Of a stretch of 64,000 nucleotides of DNA, positions 51,280-60,303 are shown piece after piece. The position numbers were made by a program, and so were the translations under genes. Below the pieces are notes generated by a model. It was not told the origin of the DNA. It worked only from the letters and a program-made list of their open reading frames with translations, and ran no database searches. Every line of letters starts with the position of its first letter. Positions within the stretch are counted from its first letter, which is position 1. The stretch comes from Agromyces sp. Root81 (lineage in GTDB: Bacteria; Actinomycetota; Actinomycetes; Actinomycetales; Microbacteriaceae), in contig NZ_LMIR01000002.1 in the NCBI RefSeq assembly GCF_001429165.1, positions 1,164,593 through 1,228,592 of the forward strand, written 5' to 3'.

Positions 51280-51564
51280 TCAGTAGCCCGTGACGGCGGT
51301 GTTCGCCGCGACGAGCGCGAAGGTCGTGATGAAGATGATGATGTAGATCACGATCGACGCGAAGCCGATGATGATGGCGGCGATCGCGAGGCCGCGGCCG
51401 CGCTCACCCGACTTCTTCACCTGGCTCAGGGCGATGAAGCCGAGCACGATGGCGACGATGTTGGTGCCGAGGAGCGAGAGCACGAAGCCGACGATCGCGA
51501 GCACGTTCCACTTCTCAGTGGGAGCCGACTGCGCGGGCACGGGGGCGGGGGCGGGAGTGGTCAT
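51280..51564 (-). CDS. DUF4190 domain membrane protein
   Basis: A 94-residue protein: a Pro/Ala-rich N-terminus (residues 1-15), then two helices joined by the DUF4190 signature GFIALSQVKKSGERGRGLAIAAIIIGF. Common in actinobacteria; function unknown. AAGGAAA precedes the ATG at 51564. Confidence 0.87.
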   Translation of the reverse strand: MTTPAPAPVPAQSAPTEKWNVLAIVGFVLSLLGTNIVAIVLGFIALSQVKKSGERGRGLAIAAIIIGFASIVIYIIIFITTFALVAANTAVTGY

Positions 51565-51689
51565 GTGAGATTTCCTTGCTGTAGGGAGAGACGGATTGCC
51601 GACCCGCATCTTGACAGCGCCTGCATGCCGGTGTCAACGGAGAGCACTCTCCGTATTGCAGAACGGTGCGTCGTGGTATCCATCGCGGC

Positions 51690-52469
51690 TCACCGACTCG
51701 CGCGGTAGGCGGCGCGCTCCTCGGAGGTGAGATGCTCGGTGGCGTACGACAGCATCGTGCGCGGCATCCGCGGGGCGTACACGTCGAGGAAGCCGGTGAG
51801 TTCATCGCGGTCGACCTTCTTGCCGAGTTCTCGCAGCATCCAGCCGACCGCCTTGTGCATGAGGTCCTCACGGTCCTCGAGCAGCCGCGGCGCGAGCCGG
51901 AGGATCGGCCCGCCGTCACCCGCCTTGATGTACGCGAACGTCGAGAGCACCGCGACCCGCCGCTCCCAGAGCGCATCGGAGGCCGCAAGTCCGTCGAGCA
52001 GCGGCGAACCGTCGTCGCCCGCCGCGAGGAGCACCTGCCCCACGAGGTACTCCGCCGACGCGTCGACGAGATCCCAGTTGTTCACGCGTCCGGCCCGCAC
52101 GGCATCGAGGTAGGCCTCGTGCAGCGCCGCGATCGCGGCGTCGTCGCGAGTGCGCGGCCGCATCGCGAGCTGCAGCTGCCGCACCATCACGAGGAGCGCC
52201 GCCAGCCGGTGCTCGTGCACGGCACTCCCGAGCAGAGCGGATGCCTCGACGAGCGGCATCCGCTCGAAGCCCTTCACGATGGCCCGCGTCGCCGGCACGC
52301 GAACGCCGACGAAGACGTCGCCCTCGCCGTACTCGCCGGGGCCGGTCTTGAAGAAGCGCTGCAGGAACACGGCGTCGGCGGGGTCGCCTGCGGCGTCGAT
52401 CGCCGCGGCCAGACGAGCGGCCGTCTGCTCGTTCGTCGCTCCCGGCTCCGGCTCCACCGCTGCTGCCAT
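51690..52469 (-). CDS. DNA alkylation repair protein (AlkD-like)
   Basis: A 259-residue all-helical HEAT-like repeat protein of the AlkC/AlkD superfamily: FKTGPGEYGEGDVFVGVRVPATRAI at the N-terminus, NNWDLVDASAEYLVGQVLL in the middle (Trp and Asp of the active site) and WERRVAVLSTFAYIKAGD with the conserved Arg. The family excises N3- and N7-alkylpurines without base flipping. Convergence with the DUF4190 gene; a hairpin lies upstream. Confidence 0.92.
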   Translation of the reverse strand: MAAAVEPEPGATNEQTAARLAAAIDAAGDPADAVFLQRFFKTGPGEYGEGDVFVGVRVPATRAIVKGFERMPLVEASALLGSAVHEHRLAALLVMVRQLQLAMRPRTRDDAAIAALHEAYLDAVRAGRVNNWDLVDASAEYLVGQVLLAAGDDGSPLLDGLAASDALWERRVAVLSTFAYIKAGDGGPILRLAPRLLEDREDLMHKAVGWMLRELGKKVDRDELTGFLDVYAPRMPRTMLSYATEHLTSEERAAYRASR

Positions 52470-52520
52470 CCCCGCACTCTATCGACGGGGACGATTGCGC
52501 GCGACGGCGATCTCCGTCGT

Positions 52521-52546
52521 GGATTCTTGCGCCCACGCAAGAATCC
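52521..52546. promoter_or_regulatory. Perfect inverted repeat between divergent genes
   Basis: GGATTCTTGCG (52521-52531) and CGCAAGAATCC (52536-52546) are 11-bp perfect arms around CCCA. It lies between the divergent alkylation-repair and DUF6421 genes, with no T-tract, so an operator is more likely than a terminator. TAGCCT at 52584-52589 is a possible -10 box for the rightward gene. Confidence 0.5.
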
Positions 52547-52661
52547 CGCGCTGGGGCACAACCATTCGCGGAGCCTCGACTCGTAGCCTTGAAGAGCCCG
52601 GCGAATCGCGCCGCAGCATCCCCGTACGTCACTCACCCCTCATCGAGGATCGGAGGTTCAC

Positions 52662-54116
52662 ATGTCGAGCAACACCACGATCGACGCCATCATCGGCGAA
52701 CCCGAGGTTCTCGAGGACGCGGTGACCGCCGCTGACCTCGCACTCGCCGTCGGCGTCGAGACGGATGCCGCGTGGCTCCGCCTGAAGGAGTCGGCGACCG
52801 CCCTCCAGGCGCTGCAGGTGAAGGACGGCTCGGTGCCCGAGGCATCCGACCGTGGCGAGGCGTCGACGCTCGTCGACGCGATCGTCGAGTCGATCGAGGC
52901 GCTCGCTCCGCGGTTCCCGCACGAGGCCGAGTACCTCGCGGCATCCGTCGTCGACTTCCGCCGCTGGCAGGCCGAGGGCTTCGGCGTGCCCGACTTCCTC
53001 GACTCGCTCGTCGAGTTCCAGCCGCAGCGGCACCGCATCGACGGCATCCGTCACCTCGTCGTGTTCCCCATGTACACGCAGAACGGCTCGTCCGACCGGC
53101 ACGTCGAGGCGCTCGTCGTCGAGACGATCTGGCCCGAGTTCATCGCGGAGCTCGAAGCCGGCGACTACGGCAACAAGCTCTTCGTGAGCCTGCGCCTCGT
53201 CGACTTCACGCCCGGTTACGACACGAACTCGGCGGTGCTCTTCCCCGAGACCGTCGCGATGCGCGAGATCCCGACCTTCACGTGGGGCGCGATCTTCCAG
53301 GACCGCGAGGCGGCGCGCTACCGGCGCGTCGTGCGCGCGGCATCCGACATCACGAAGCTCGAACTGCCCGCCGACGCGGCGGCGCTGCTCGACGACCAGG
53401 AGCTCGCCGAGCGCACCTTCGTGATGTGGGACATCATCCACGACCGCACGCACATGCGCGGCGACCTGCCGTTCGACCCGTTCATGATCAAGCAGCGCAT
53501 GCCGTTCTTCCTCTACTCGCTCGAGGAGCTGCGGTGCGACCTCACCGCGTTCCGCGAGTCGGTCAAGATCGAGCGCGGCCTGAACGCGCGCCTCGCCGCC
53601 GGCGAGGAGCTCACCGAGGTCGAAGAGCAGATGCGCTCGACCGGCAAGCTCGTGCAGTACGCGGTGATCTTCGACCGGATCTTCCGCTTCGCGATCACGG
53701 GTTCGCGCGTGCGCAACTACGACGGACTCGGCGGCCAGCTGCTGTTCGCGTGGCTGCACCAGAAGCACGTGCTCGACTGGACCGACGTCGCGCTGAGCTT
53801 CGACTGGGACGCCGTGCCCGACGCGGTCGTCGAACTCGGCGACGCGATCGACGAGCTCTACTGGAAGTCGATCGACCGCCCGAAGACGGTGCACTGGCTC
53901 GCCGCCTACGACCTCGTGACGAGCGTCGTGACGCCGAACCCCGCGTCGGTGTGGGCCGAGGGCCTGCCCCGCGAGGTGCTGGCAGGCCCGCCCAAGGGCT
54001 ACACCGACCTCGTGATGGACGACGAGTTCCCCCTGTCGATGTTCTACGAGGCCCTCGACAAGAAGATGAAGCCCGTCATCGAGTCGACCGTCGGCATCAC
54101 GGCCGCGAGTGCCTGA
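52662..54116 (+). CDS. DUF6421 family protein
   Basis: A 484-residue soluble protein that I recognise as DUF6421, an actinobacterial family without known function. Notable parts are FVMWDIIHDRTHMRGDLPFD, whose His-Asp-x-x-His could bind a metal, and FSLRL/FVSLRLVDFTPGYDTNSAVLFPE. There is no signal peptide or membrane segment. GGAGG lies 6 nt before the ATG. It is followed at once by an SDR gene in a probable two-gene operon. Confidence 0.82.
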   Translation: MSSNTTIDAIIGEPEVLEDAVTAADLALAVGVETDAAWLRLKESATALQALQVKDGSVPEASDRGEASTLVDAIVESIEALAPRFPHEAEYLAASVVDFRRWQAEGFGVPDFLDSLVEFQPQRHRIDGIRHLVVFPMYTQNGSSDRHVEALVVETIWPEFIAELEAGDYGNKLFVSLRLVDFTPGYDTNSAVLFPETVAMREIPTFTWGAIFQDREAARYRRVVRAASDITKLELPADAAALLDDQELAERTFVMWDIIHDRTHMRGDLPFDPFMIKQRMPFFLYSLEELRCDLTAFRESVKIERGLNARLAAGEELTEVEEQMRSTGKLVQYAVIFDRIFRFAITGSRVRNYDGLGGQLLFAWLHQKHVLDWTDVALSFDWDAVPDAVVELGDAIDELYWKSIDRPKTVHWLAAYDLVTSVVTPNPASVWAEGLPREVLAGPPKGYTDLVMDDEFPLSMFYEALDKKMKPVIESTVGITAASA

Positions 54117-54120
54117 GTCC

Positions 54121-54786
54121 ATGACGGCAGACGACCTCTCCGGCCGGACGGTGCTCATCGCGGGAGCGACGAGCGCCTCCGGCCGGGCGGTCGCCCGCGC
54201 GCTGCTCGACGCCGGGGCCCGCGTGGTCGCCGTCGGCAGTGACGACGCGCGCCTCGAGGCGCTCGAGGCCGAGCTGCCCGGCGTGATCGGCGAACGCGCC
54301 GACCTCACCGACGGCGACGACGTGCTCGAACTCGCGATGCGTGTGCACGCGAGGGTCGGCGACCTCGACGGGGTCGTGCACCTCGTCGGCGGATGGCGCG
54401 GCGGCGGCGGCATCGCCGGGCAGAGCGAAGAGGACTACCGCGTGCTCGAGCGCTCGTTCACCGCGCTCCGGTACGTCAGCCGTGCGTTCTGGAACGACCT
54501 CGTCGACTCCCCCGCCGGCCGCATCGCCATCGTCTCGTCGACGACCGTCGAACGGCCCACCGCGGGCGGCGCGAACTACACCGCCGTCAAGGCGGCGAGC
54601 GAGTCGTGGATGCGCTCGCTCGCGCAGGGCTTCGGCAAGGCGGGCGACACCGCAGCGGCCGTCACCTTCCGCGTGCAGTCGCTCGCCGGCCTCGAAGACC
54701 GGCTCGCCGCAGCCGTCGTCGAGCTCTGGGGCACGGATGCCTCGGCGCTGAACGGACGCGTCGAGACGCTGTCGGCCGAGGCCTGA
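54121..54786 (+). CDS. Short-chain dehydrogenase-like protein linked to DUF6421
   Basis: A 221-residue Rossmann protein: cofactor loop LIAGATSASGRAV (one Gly of the usual GxxxGxG replaced), VHLVGGWRGGGG in place of the NNAG motif, and catalytic YTAVK. It is shorter than most SDRs, lacking the C-terminal substrate loop. It starts 4 bp after the DUF6421 stop (a GTG at 54109 would overlap it), so the two probably act together. Confidence 0.8.
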   Translation: MTADDLSGRTVLIAGATSASGRAVARALLDAGARVVAVGSDDARLEALEAELPGVIGERADLTDGDDVLELAMRVHARVGDLDGVVHLVGGWRGGGGIAGQSEEDYRVLERSFTALRYVSRAFWNDLVDSPAGRIAIVSSTTVERPTAGGANYTAVKAASESWMRSLAQGFGKAGDTAAAVTFRVQSLAGLEDRLAAAVVELWGTDASALNGRVETLSAEA

Positions 54787-54826
54787 GTCCAGACCGCCGC
54801 GCGCGACGGGCGAACCCGAATCGGGG

Positions 54827-55543
54827 TCAGCCGCCGAGCGGACCGACGCGGAGCGTCGACGTCCGGTCGGCGCAGACGGGGATGGACTGCGCCACCGCGA
54901 CGCCGGGCCCGGCGCCGTCGGACGTGATGTAGGCGCGGAGCGTCGTCGAGGTCGTCGCCGGACAGCCGTACGCCCCCGGGTTCCCGCCTTGCAGCTGCGA
55001 GATCGCGGCACCGCCGTTCGCATGGAGCACGACCGGCGATGACGCGGTTCCGGATGCCCGGGCCGTGGCGCCGAGCTGCACGCCGTCGGCGCTCTGCGCG
55101 ATGAGGCCCGGCCATCCGCGGAAGGAGCAGTCGGACGCCGAGGTGTTCGTGAACACGAGGTCGCCGAAGAAGCTGCCGGCGCCCGAGTCCTGCGGGCGCG
55201 CCTGGTAGGCGAGTGTGAGCTGCTCGTCAATGCAGTGCGCCGGCGCGGGATCGGCCTCGGGCGACGGGCCGGCCTCGAGCGACGGGGGTGCAACGGGCTG
55301 ATCGACGTCGAGCGTGACATCCGTGCCACCGCTGCTCGACGCGCCGGAGTCGGAGCCTGGCACTGCGACGGAAGCACCGGATGCTTCGGACGTCGGCGTC
55401 GCCCGTGGCGTCGGTGCCGCACTGGTCGCCCGCGCCGTCGCGACGGCCTCGGTCGAGCCCGCGTCAGGTGCGGCGCACCCCGCGAGCGCCGCGCAGAGGA
55501 GCACCCCGACCATCGCCGTTCCGAGGATCCCCGCCTGCCGCAT
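54827..55543 (-). CDS. DUF4232-type secreted lipoprotein
   Basis: A 238-residue lipoprotein: lipobox LAGC near residue 23, a long Ser/Thr/Pro/Ala linker (to about residue 100), then a DUF4232 beta domain beginning LTLAYQARPQDSGAGSFFGDLVFTNTSASDCSFRGWPGL. The domain has four Cys likely to form disulfides. Function unknown; found in many secreted actinobacterial proteins. Confidence 0.83.
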   Translation of the reverse strand: MRQAGILGTAMVGVLLCAALAGCAAPDAGSTEAVATARATSAAPTPRATPTSEASGASVAVPGSDSGASSSGGTDVTLDVDQPVAPPSLEAGPSPEADPAPAHCIDEQLTLAYQARPQDSGAGSFFGDLVFTNTSASDCSFRGWPGLIAQSADGVQLGATARASGTASSPVVLHANGGAAISQLQGGNPGAYGCPATTSTTLRAYITSDGAGPGVAVAQSIPVCADRTSTLRVGPLGG

Positions 55544-55667
55544 GATGCACCCCGCCCTCCGCGCGAGTTGCGCGGTCCGGCACATGCTATCGACCGACGA
55601 CTCCCGCATGGAATAGGGGGAACCCTGATGCGGAGACGGCGTCCGCGGGCCTATGCCGGTCGGTCGG

Positions 55668-56312
55668 TCAGTCGGCCGGCACCGCCTCGACGTGCGGCGC
55701 CTCGGTCGGCGGAGGCGACGGCGCCGCCGCGGGCGGCACGGTCGGGCGCGCCTGGTCGGCGCGAACCGCCTCGCCGAGGCATCCGTCGTCCTCGCCGCCG
55801 TCGCCCTCGAGCGCGAGTCGCCAGGCGGCTTCGCCGTCGATCGTGAGGCCATCGGGCATCGCAGGGACCGTCGATGTCGGGTCGCGCGGCTCGGTGTTCC
55901 ACCACTCCCATTCGCGGTACTCGTGGCCGGCCGCGACCATGCACTCGCGCACGAGTTGCTGGAATCCGAGCCACGCCTGCTGCTCTTCCGGAGTGGGGAT
56001 CGGATCCGCCACGGGCGGCGTCGTCGGGCTCGGCGTCGGGGCCGGCGATGGTGCGGGGGTCGCCTTCGGCGGAGTCGTCGGAGTCGGCAGCGGCGCGTCG
56101 TCGCTGTCGGCGCCGTCGACCGGGGCCTGCTGGTCTCCGCCTTGCGCCTCGCCCGCGTCGACGTCGAAGCCGCCCGGGGCCGTCGCGACCGGCTGCGGCG
56201 AGCGCGCGTCGTAGAGCACCGGCGCCCCGGTCGTCGCGGCAGCGACGCCGATGAAGATCGAGCCGATGAAGAGCACCGCGACGGCAGCACTGAAGAGGAC
56301 AGTCTTCCGCAT
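55668..56312 (-). CDS. Secreted protein with one Trp-rich 'WW' domain
   Basis: A 214-residue protein: N-terminal signal/anchor helix (residues 4-26), a Pro/Thr/Ala spacer, then a domain with AWLGFQQLVRECMVAAGHEYREWEWWN and two conserved Cys (CMVAAG, DDGCLG). The C-terminus is again Pro-rich. The same domain occurs twice in the protein at 58282-59154. I do not know a named family. GGGAGG precedes the ATG at 56312. Confidence 0.7.
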   Translation of the reverse strand: MRKTVLFSAAVAVLFIGSIFIGVAAATTGAPVLYDARSPQPVATAPGGFDVDAGEAQGGDQQAPVDGADSDDAPLPTPTTPPKATPAPSPAPTPSPTTPPVADPIPTPEEQQAWLGFQQLVRECMVAAGHEYREWEWWNTEPRDPTSTVPAMPDGLTIDGEAAWRLALEGDGGEDDGCLGEAVRADQARPTVPPAAAPSPPPTEAPHVEAVPAD

Positions 56313-56429
56313 CGGGCACCTCCCGCCGCGATTCGGGAACGACCGCTCGGCCGCTCGGGCGTGTCCGAGCCATGGTACACGCCCCCCGAACGGGGGGCGA
56401 ACCCGTGAAACGGCCGATGAGCGCGTGAT

Positions 56430-57752
56430 CTACCCGACCGGCGGCCCCGACTCCGTGATCTCCTCGGGGCTCTCGGGCGACTCGCCTGTCGCGACATCCG
56501 CCGGCGACCCCTGCCTGCGGCTCAGCCACAGGAACGGCACGGCGAGCGCCTGGATGCCGCCGCTGACGAGGAGCGAACCGGGATATCCCCAGAGGTCGGC
56601 CGAACGGCCGAGCACCGGCTGGATCACGGCGCCGCCCGTGCTGCCGAGCAACGAGTTGAACGAAAGCACCGTTGCACGCTGCTGCGACGGGATCATGTCG
56701 TTCAGGTAGGCCTGCTGCACGGGCCCGGCGGCCGCCTCGACGAGCCCCCACACCGTGAGCAGCACGAGCGCGATCCAGAAGTTGCGGTTCACCCCGAGGG
56801 CGAGGAGCACGAGGCTCGAGACGACGAGGCTCAGGATGATGGTCGTCGTGCGCTTGCGGAATCGCCGGCGCACCCACGGCGCCACGAGCCCGCCGATCAC
56901 CTGCGAGCCCGACAGGATCGCCGCCGCGAGACCCGCGATCGAGTAGGCGCCCGTGTCGCCCCAGAGCTCGACGAGGTAGGGCTGCAGCGCGTAGAAGACG
57001 TAGAAGCCGACGCCCGTCGTGAAGAACGAGGCGAACATGACGTAGCGCACCGGTCGCCGCCCGAGCCCGTACTTCACCGAGGCGTTGAAGACCTCCTTCG
57101 TCGCGCGGATCGGGTGCGCCCGCCCGGCCGGCGTGAACCCGAGGTCGTGCATGACGAGGGCCGCGACGATGAACATCACGACGAGGATGCCCGCGCGGAT
57201 CAGGAACGGCACGCCGAGGTTCGTGGCCTGCGCGACCACGCCGCCCGCGATCGAGCCGATGAACATCGCCGCGCCCGCGAGGGCGAGTCCGCGCCCGAAG
57301 ACCCGCTCGAGCCCGCCGGTGTACCCGGTCGCGGCGAGCGCATCGACGAGCCACGCCTCGACCGCGCCCGAGAAGAACGTGAAGCCGAGGCCGAGCAGCA
57401 CCGAGACGATCGCCCACATCCAGAACGGCGAGTGACCAACCCACAGCAGGTAGTAGAGCACGGTCGTCACCGCGAGCGTGACGGTGCCGAGCAGGTACGA
57501 GACCCGCCTGCCGAGCGTGTCGGCGACGACGCCGGTCGGCACCTCGAAGATCACCATGCCCACCGAGAAGAAGGCGTTGGCGGCGAACGCCTCGAAGTTC
57601 GTGAGACCGGCGTCGAGCAGGAAGAGGGTGTTGACGCCCCAGATGAACGACGCGGCGAGCGTGTTGCCGATGAGCAGCGTGAAGTAGGCCGCCTGCACCC
57701 GCCGCGCCGCCGGGTTCGGTGCCGTCTCTTCGCGCGTCGCGCGTTCGGCCAT
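56430..57752 (-). CDS. MFS transporter
   Basis: A 440-residue twelve-helix transporter: AYFTLLIGNTLAASFIWGVNTLFLLDAGLTNFEAF opens it, and VPTGVVADTLGRRVSYLLG is motif A between helices 2 and 3. It resembles MFS members related to tetracycline/macrolide-type efflux, with an acidic Glu/Ser C-terminal tail. I chose the ATG at 57752; an ATG nine bases earlier is possible. Confidence 0.87.
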   Translation of the reverse strand: MAERATREETAPNPAARRVQAAYFTLLIGNTLAASFIWGVNTLFLLDAGLTNFEAFAANAFFSVGMVIFEVPTGVVADTLGRRVSYLLGTVTLAVTTVLYYLLWVGHSPFWMWAIVSVLLGLGFTFFSGAVEAWLVDALAATGYTGGLERVFGRGLALAGAAMFIGSIAGGVVAQATNLGVPFLIRAGILVVMFIVAALVMHDLGFTPAGRAHPIRATKEVFNASVKYGLGRRPVRYVMFASFFTTGVGFYVFYALQPYLVELWGDTGAYSIAGLAAAILSGSQVIGGLVAPWVRRRFRKRTTTIILSLVVSSLVLLALGVNRNFWIALVLLTVWGLVEAAAGPVQQAYLNDMIPSQQRATVLSFNSLLGSTGGAVIQPVLGRSADLWGYPGSLLVSGGIQALAVPFLWLSRRQGSPADVATGESPESPEEITESGPPVG

Positions 57753-57842
57753 GCGACACATCTTGCTCGCTTCGCGCCCGCACCGCCACGGCCTGCGGCG
57801 CGCTGCTCGACGCGGCATCCATCGCCCCGCTACGCTCGCCGC

Positions 57843-58229
57843 ATGATCCGCTTCCTCATCCGCACGGTGATCTCCCTCGTGACCGCCGCCCTCGGCCTCC
57901 TCGTCGCGTCGTGGATCCTCCCCGACTTCCACGTCGAGTGGGGCGGATTCCTCGTGGCGATCCTCGTCTTCACGATCGCGCAGGCCGTGCTCGGCCCGTT
58001 CATCTTCAATGTCGCGCGGCAGCACGCGTCCGCGGTCCTCGGCGGCATCGGGCTCGTCTCGACGTTCGTGGCGCTGCTCATCGCATCGCTCTTCCCGGGC
58101 GGCATCACGATCGACGGCTGGGTGACCTGGATCCTCGCGACGCTCACCGTCTGGATCATCACGGCGCTCGGCGCGTGGCTTCTGCCCCTCATCTTCCTCA
58201 AGGAGAAGGTGAAGGGCGCGAAGTCCTGA
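57843..58229 (+). CDS. Phage-holin-family-like (PF04020-type) membrane protein
   Basis: A 128-residue protein with four helices: IRFLIRTVISLVTAALGLLVASWILPDFHVEWGGFLVAILVF is typical of the 'phage holin family'/YvlD-like proteins common in actinobacterial chromosomes, which are not true holins. A basic tail (KEKVKGAKS) follows. TACGCT (57831-57836) lies 6 nt before the ATG. Divergent from the MFS gene. Confidence 0.82.
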   Translation: MIRFLIRTVISLVTAALGLLVASWILPDFHVEWGGFLVAILVFTIAQAVLGPFIFNVARQHASAVLGGIGLVSTFVALLIASLFPGGITIDGWVTWILATLTVWIITALGAWLLPLIFLKEKVKGAKS

Positions 58230-58281
58230 GCCGCGGCATCCGCCGGGCTCTGCACCTCGTGCCAGTGCTCGGCGTGCCGGC

Positions 58282-59154
58282 TCAGTGCATGTTGTCGTTG
58301 CCCGACTCGTGCACGGCCCGGCCCCAGCAGCCCGCGTCCTCCCAGCGGTAGGCCGCGCCGCCACCGGCGTTGCCGTCGAGCGCGAGCGTCCATGCGGCCT
58401 TCTCGGCCTCGGTGAGCCCCTCGGGCTGTGCGGGTGGATTCCTCGGGGCGTCGGGGTTCGCCAGGTCGATCGGCTCCTGGTACACCGGGTTCCACCACTC
58501 CCAGTAGAGGTACTCCTGCCCGGCCTCGGTCATGCACGCGCGCACGAGGTCCTGGAAGTCGAGCCAGACCTGGCGCTCGGTCGGTTGCGTCGGGTCGTCA
58601 TCGGGCACCGGGGCGGTGAGCGGCTTCCCGGCGGCCCGCGCTTCGGCCTCGGCCTTGTCGCCCACGCCGGCGCAGCCGCCGCCGGGGCTGTAGAGGTTGG
58701 GGCCGGACAGCGCCTGCACCCAGAGGACCGATGTCTCGAAATCGAGACCTCTCGGCTGCGCCTTCTCACCGAGCCACCACTGCCACTCGAGGAACTCGAA
58801 TCCGGCGTCGGCCATGCACTTCCGGATGACGGCCTGCTTGCCGAGCCACTCCGACCGCTCCTCGGGCGTCACGTACTCGGCGTTCGCCGGGTCGAGGTAG
58901 GGGTTGTAGTCGGCTGCCATGGCGCCCGTCCCCGGCTCGCCGGAGTCGAGCTTCCCGGATTCCCCGAGGCCGGCGGTCGTGGCGCCCGCTGTGTGCTCGG
59001 GCTGCGGCTCGGCGCTGTCGTCGATCGCGGTGTACACGAGCTCGGGCTCGGGCTGGCCGGCGTTGTAAGCGGCCGCGCCGAGCGCGACGACGGCTGCCCC
59101 GCCGAGCACCACGCCCGTGATCGCGGCGATCGCGGCGATGCGTTGCAGGTTCAC
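58282..59154 (-). CDS. Secreted protein with two Trp-rich 'WW' domains
   Basis: A 290-residue protein: signal/anchor helix (residues 4-28), then two copies of the domain found at 55668-56312. Copy 1 includes EWLGKQAVIRKCMADAGFEFLEWQWW and copy 2 VWLDFQDLVRACMTEAGQEYLYWEWW. Each copy carries a conserved Cys pair, suggesting disulfides outside the cell. GTG start at 59154 overlaps the stop of the membrane protein upstream (GTGA), so it belongs to the PadR-led operon. Confidence 0.75.
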   Translation of the reverse strand: MNLQRIAAIAAITGVVLGGAAVVALGAAAYNAGQPEPELVYTAIDDSAEPQPEHTAGATTAGLGESGKLDSGEPGTGAMAADYNPYLDPANAEYVTPEERSEWLGKQAVIRKCMADAGFEFLEWQWWLGEKAQPRGLDFETSVLWVQALSGPNLYSPGGGCAGVGDKAEAEARAAGKPLTAPVPDDDPTQPTERQVWLDFQDLVRACMTEAGQEYLYWEWWNPVYQEPIDLANPDAPRNPPAQPEGLTEAEKAAWTLALDGNAGGGAAYRWEDAGCWGRAVHESGNDNMH

Positions 59155-59927
59155 GCGATGGTTCCTTCCGTGGGGAGTTCGAGGCGGGGCGAGTCGTCCG
59201 CTCGTCGGTGCCGCACGGCCCAGAGACCGCGGTCGGACGGCAGCCACCAGGCGGCCATCGCGACGAAGAAGAGCACGCCCGCCGCGGCCAGCACGCGATT
59301 GATGAGGATCGCCTGGCTGAGCGCCGACAGGTAGAAGTCGGTGAGCGTGATGCTCGTGGCGATGAGCGCGTACATGCCGAAGCGGAGCAATACGTAGCTC
59401 GCCGCGGCGAGCCAGAGCGCGCCGAGCCAGCGCGACCGGGGCAGCATCGTCAGTACCGCGCCGATGAGCGCGAGGCCGAGGCCGACGACACCGGACGCGA
59501 CGAGGTCCCATGCCCCGACCCACGAGCCGTCGATGAGGCCGGTGCCGACGCGCACGACGATGAGCGCGCCCCACGCGAGCAGCATCATCGTCGCGAGGTG
59601 CGCGAGCGCGGGCATCGCGAGCGGGAACGTGCCCCTCGGCGCGGTGAGCGAAGCGCCCCGCAGTCGGGCGAACCGCCAGGTGAGATCGGCCGGCACGCCG
59701 CGGATCGCACGCCAGACGATCGAGCCTCCGACGCCCGCATCGCCGGTCGCCGCTGCGCGCTCCTCGAAGACGTCGGACTCGAGTTCGGCGAGGCGGTCGG
59801 CGGCGACGTCCTCGGGCAGGTCGCTGGTGTACCAGCGACCCCAGGCGAGCACGGCGCGGTCGCTGCGGTGCACGGATGCCGCGGTCTCGCGCTCCTCGAG
59901 CACCTCGCCGAGGCGCTCGGCGGTCAT
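59151..59927 (-). CDS. Membrane protein of the PadR operon
   Basis: A 258-residue protein: a soluble N-terminal half (RAVLAWGRWYTSDLPEDVAADRLAELESDVFEERAAA) with the acidic LPEDVAADRLAELESDV pattern, then five or so hydrophobic helices. I recall similar proteins next to PadR repressors in actinobacteria; function unknown. Its start overlaps the PadR stop (ATGA) and its stop overlaps the start of the Trp-rich protein. Confidence 0.78.
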   Translation of the reverse strand: MTAERLGEVLEERETAASVHRSDRAVLAWGRWYTSDLPEDVAADRLAELESDVFEERAAATGDAGVGGSIVWRAIRGVPADLTWRFARLRGASLTAPRGTFPLAMPALAHLATMMLLAWGALIVVRVGTGLIDGSWVGAWDLVASGVVGLGLALIGAVLTMLPRSRWLGALWLAAASYVLLRFGMYALIATSITLTDFYLSALSQAILINRVLAAAGVLFFVAMAAWWLPSDRGLWAVRHRRADDSPRLELPTEGTIA

Positions 59928-60277
59928 GCGAACGCCGCCTTGCCGTGCACGACGACGACCCGGCGCGCGTCGAGTTCGGTGCGATAGGCGAGCTCACCGG
60001 CGCCGGTGACGCGGTACAGGCGGCGCCGCGGGCGCCCTTCGCCGGCCCCGATCGCGGCGTCCTCCCACGTGGACTCGAGGAGGCCCCGTTCGCTCAGCCG
60101 GGCGAGGGCCTTGTAGAGCGTGCCGTGCGCGGTGAGCGCAGCGGCATCCGATCGCTCTGCGATGCGCTTCGCGAGCGCGAAGCCGTAGAACTCGCCGTCG
60201 TCACCCTGGAGCTCCATGCCTGCGGCGAGGATGTCGACCTCGAGGTCGAAGAGCCGTCCTTCACGTCTGCGCGCCAT
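59924..60277 (-). CDS. PadR-family repressor
   Basis: A 117-residue winged-helix protein: DLEVDILAAGMELQGDDGEFYGFALAKRI then HGTLYKALARLSERGLLESTWEDAA, the PadR HTH and wing, ending RRLYRVTGAGELA. Subfamily with a short C-terminal helix. A perfect palindrome 13 bp upstream of the start is its likely operator, so the unit PadR-membrane protein-Trp-rich protein is probably self-repressed. Confidence 0.9.
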   Translation of the reverse strand: MARRREGRLFDLEVDILAAGMELQGDDGEFYGFALAKRIAERSDAAALTAHGTLYKALARLSERGLLESTWEDAAIGAGEGRPRRRLYRVTGAGELAYRTELDARRVVVVHGKAAFA

Positions 60278-60289
60278 GGAAGAAGAATA

Positions 60290-60303
60290 GGAAGATATCT
60301 TCC
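60290..60303. promoter_or_regulatory. PadR operator palindrome
   Basis: GGAAGATATCTTCC is a perfect 14-bp palindrome 13 bp upstream of the PadR start. AGATATCT-type cores are known PadR targets. It also marks the exact point where PIG-L similarity begins on the other strand. Confidence 0.7.

Noticed and set aside
57843..58229. Phage holin, implying a prophage
   Set aside because: The 'phage holin family' label is a known misnomer for chromosomal membrane proteins, and no other phage genes are nearby.
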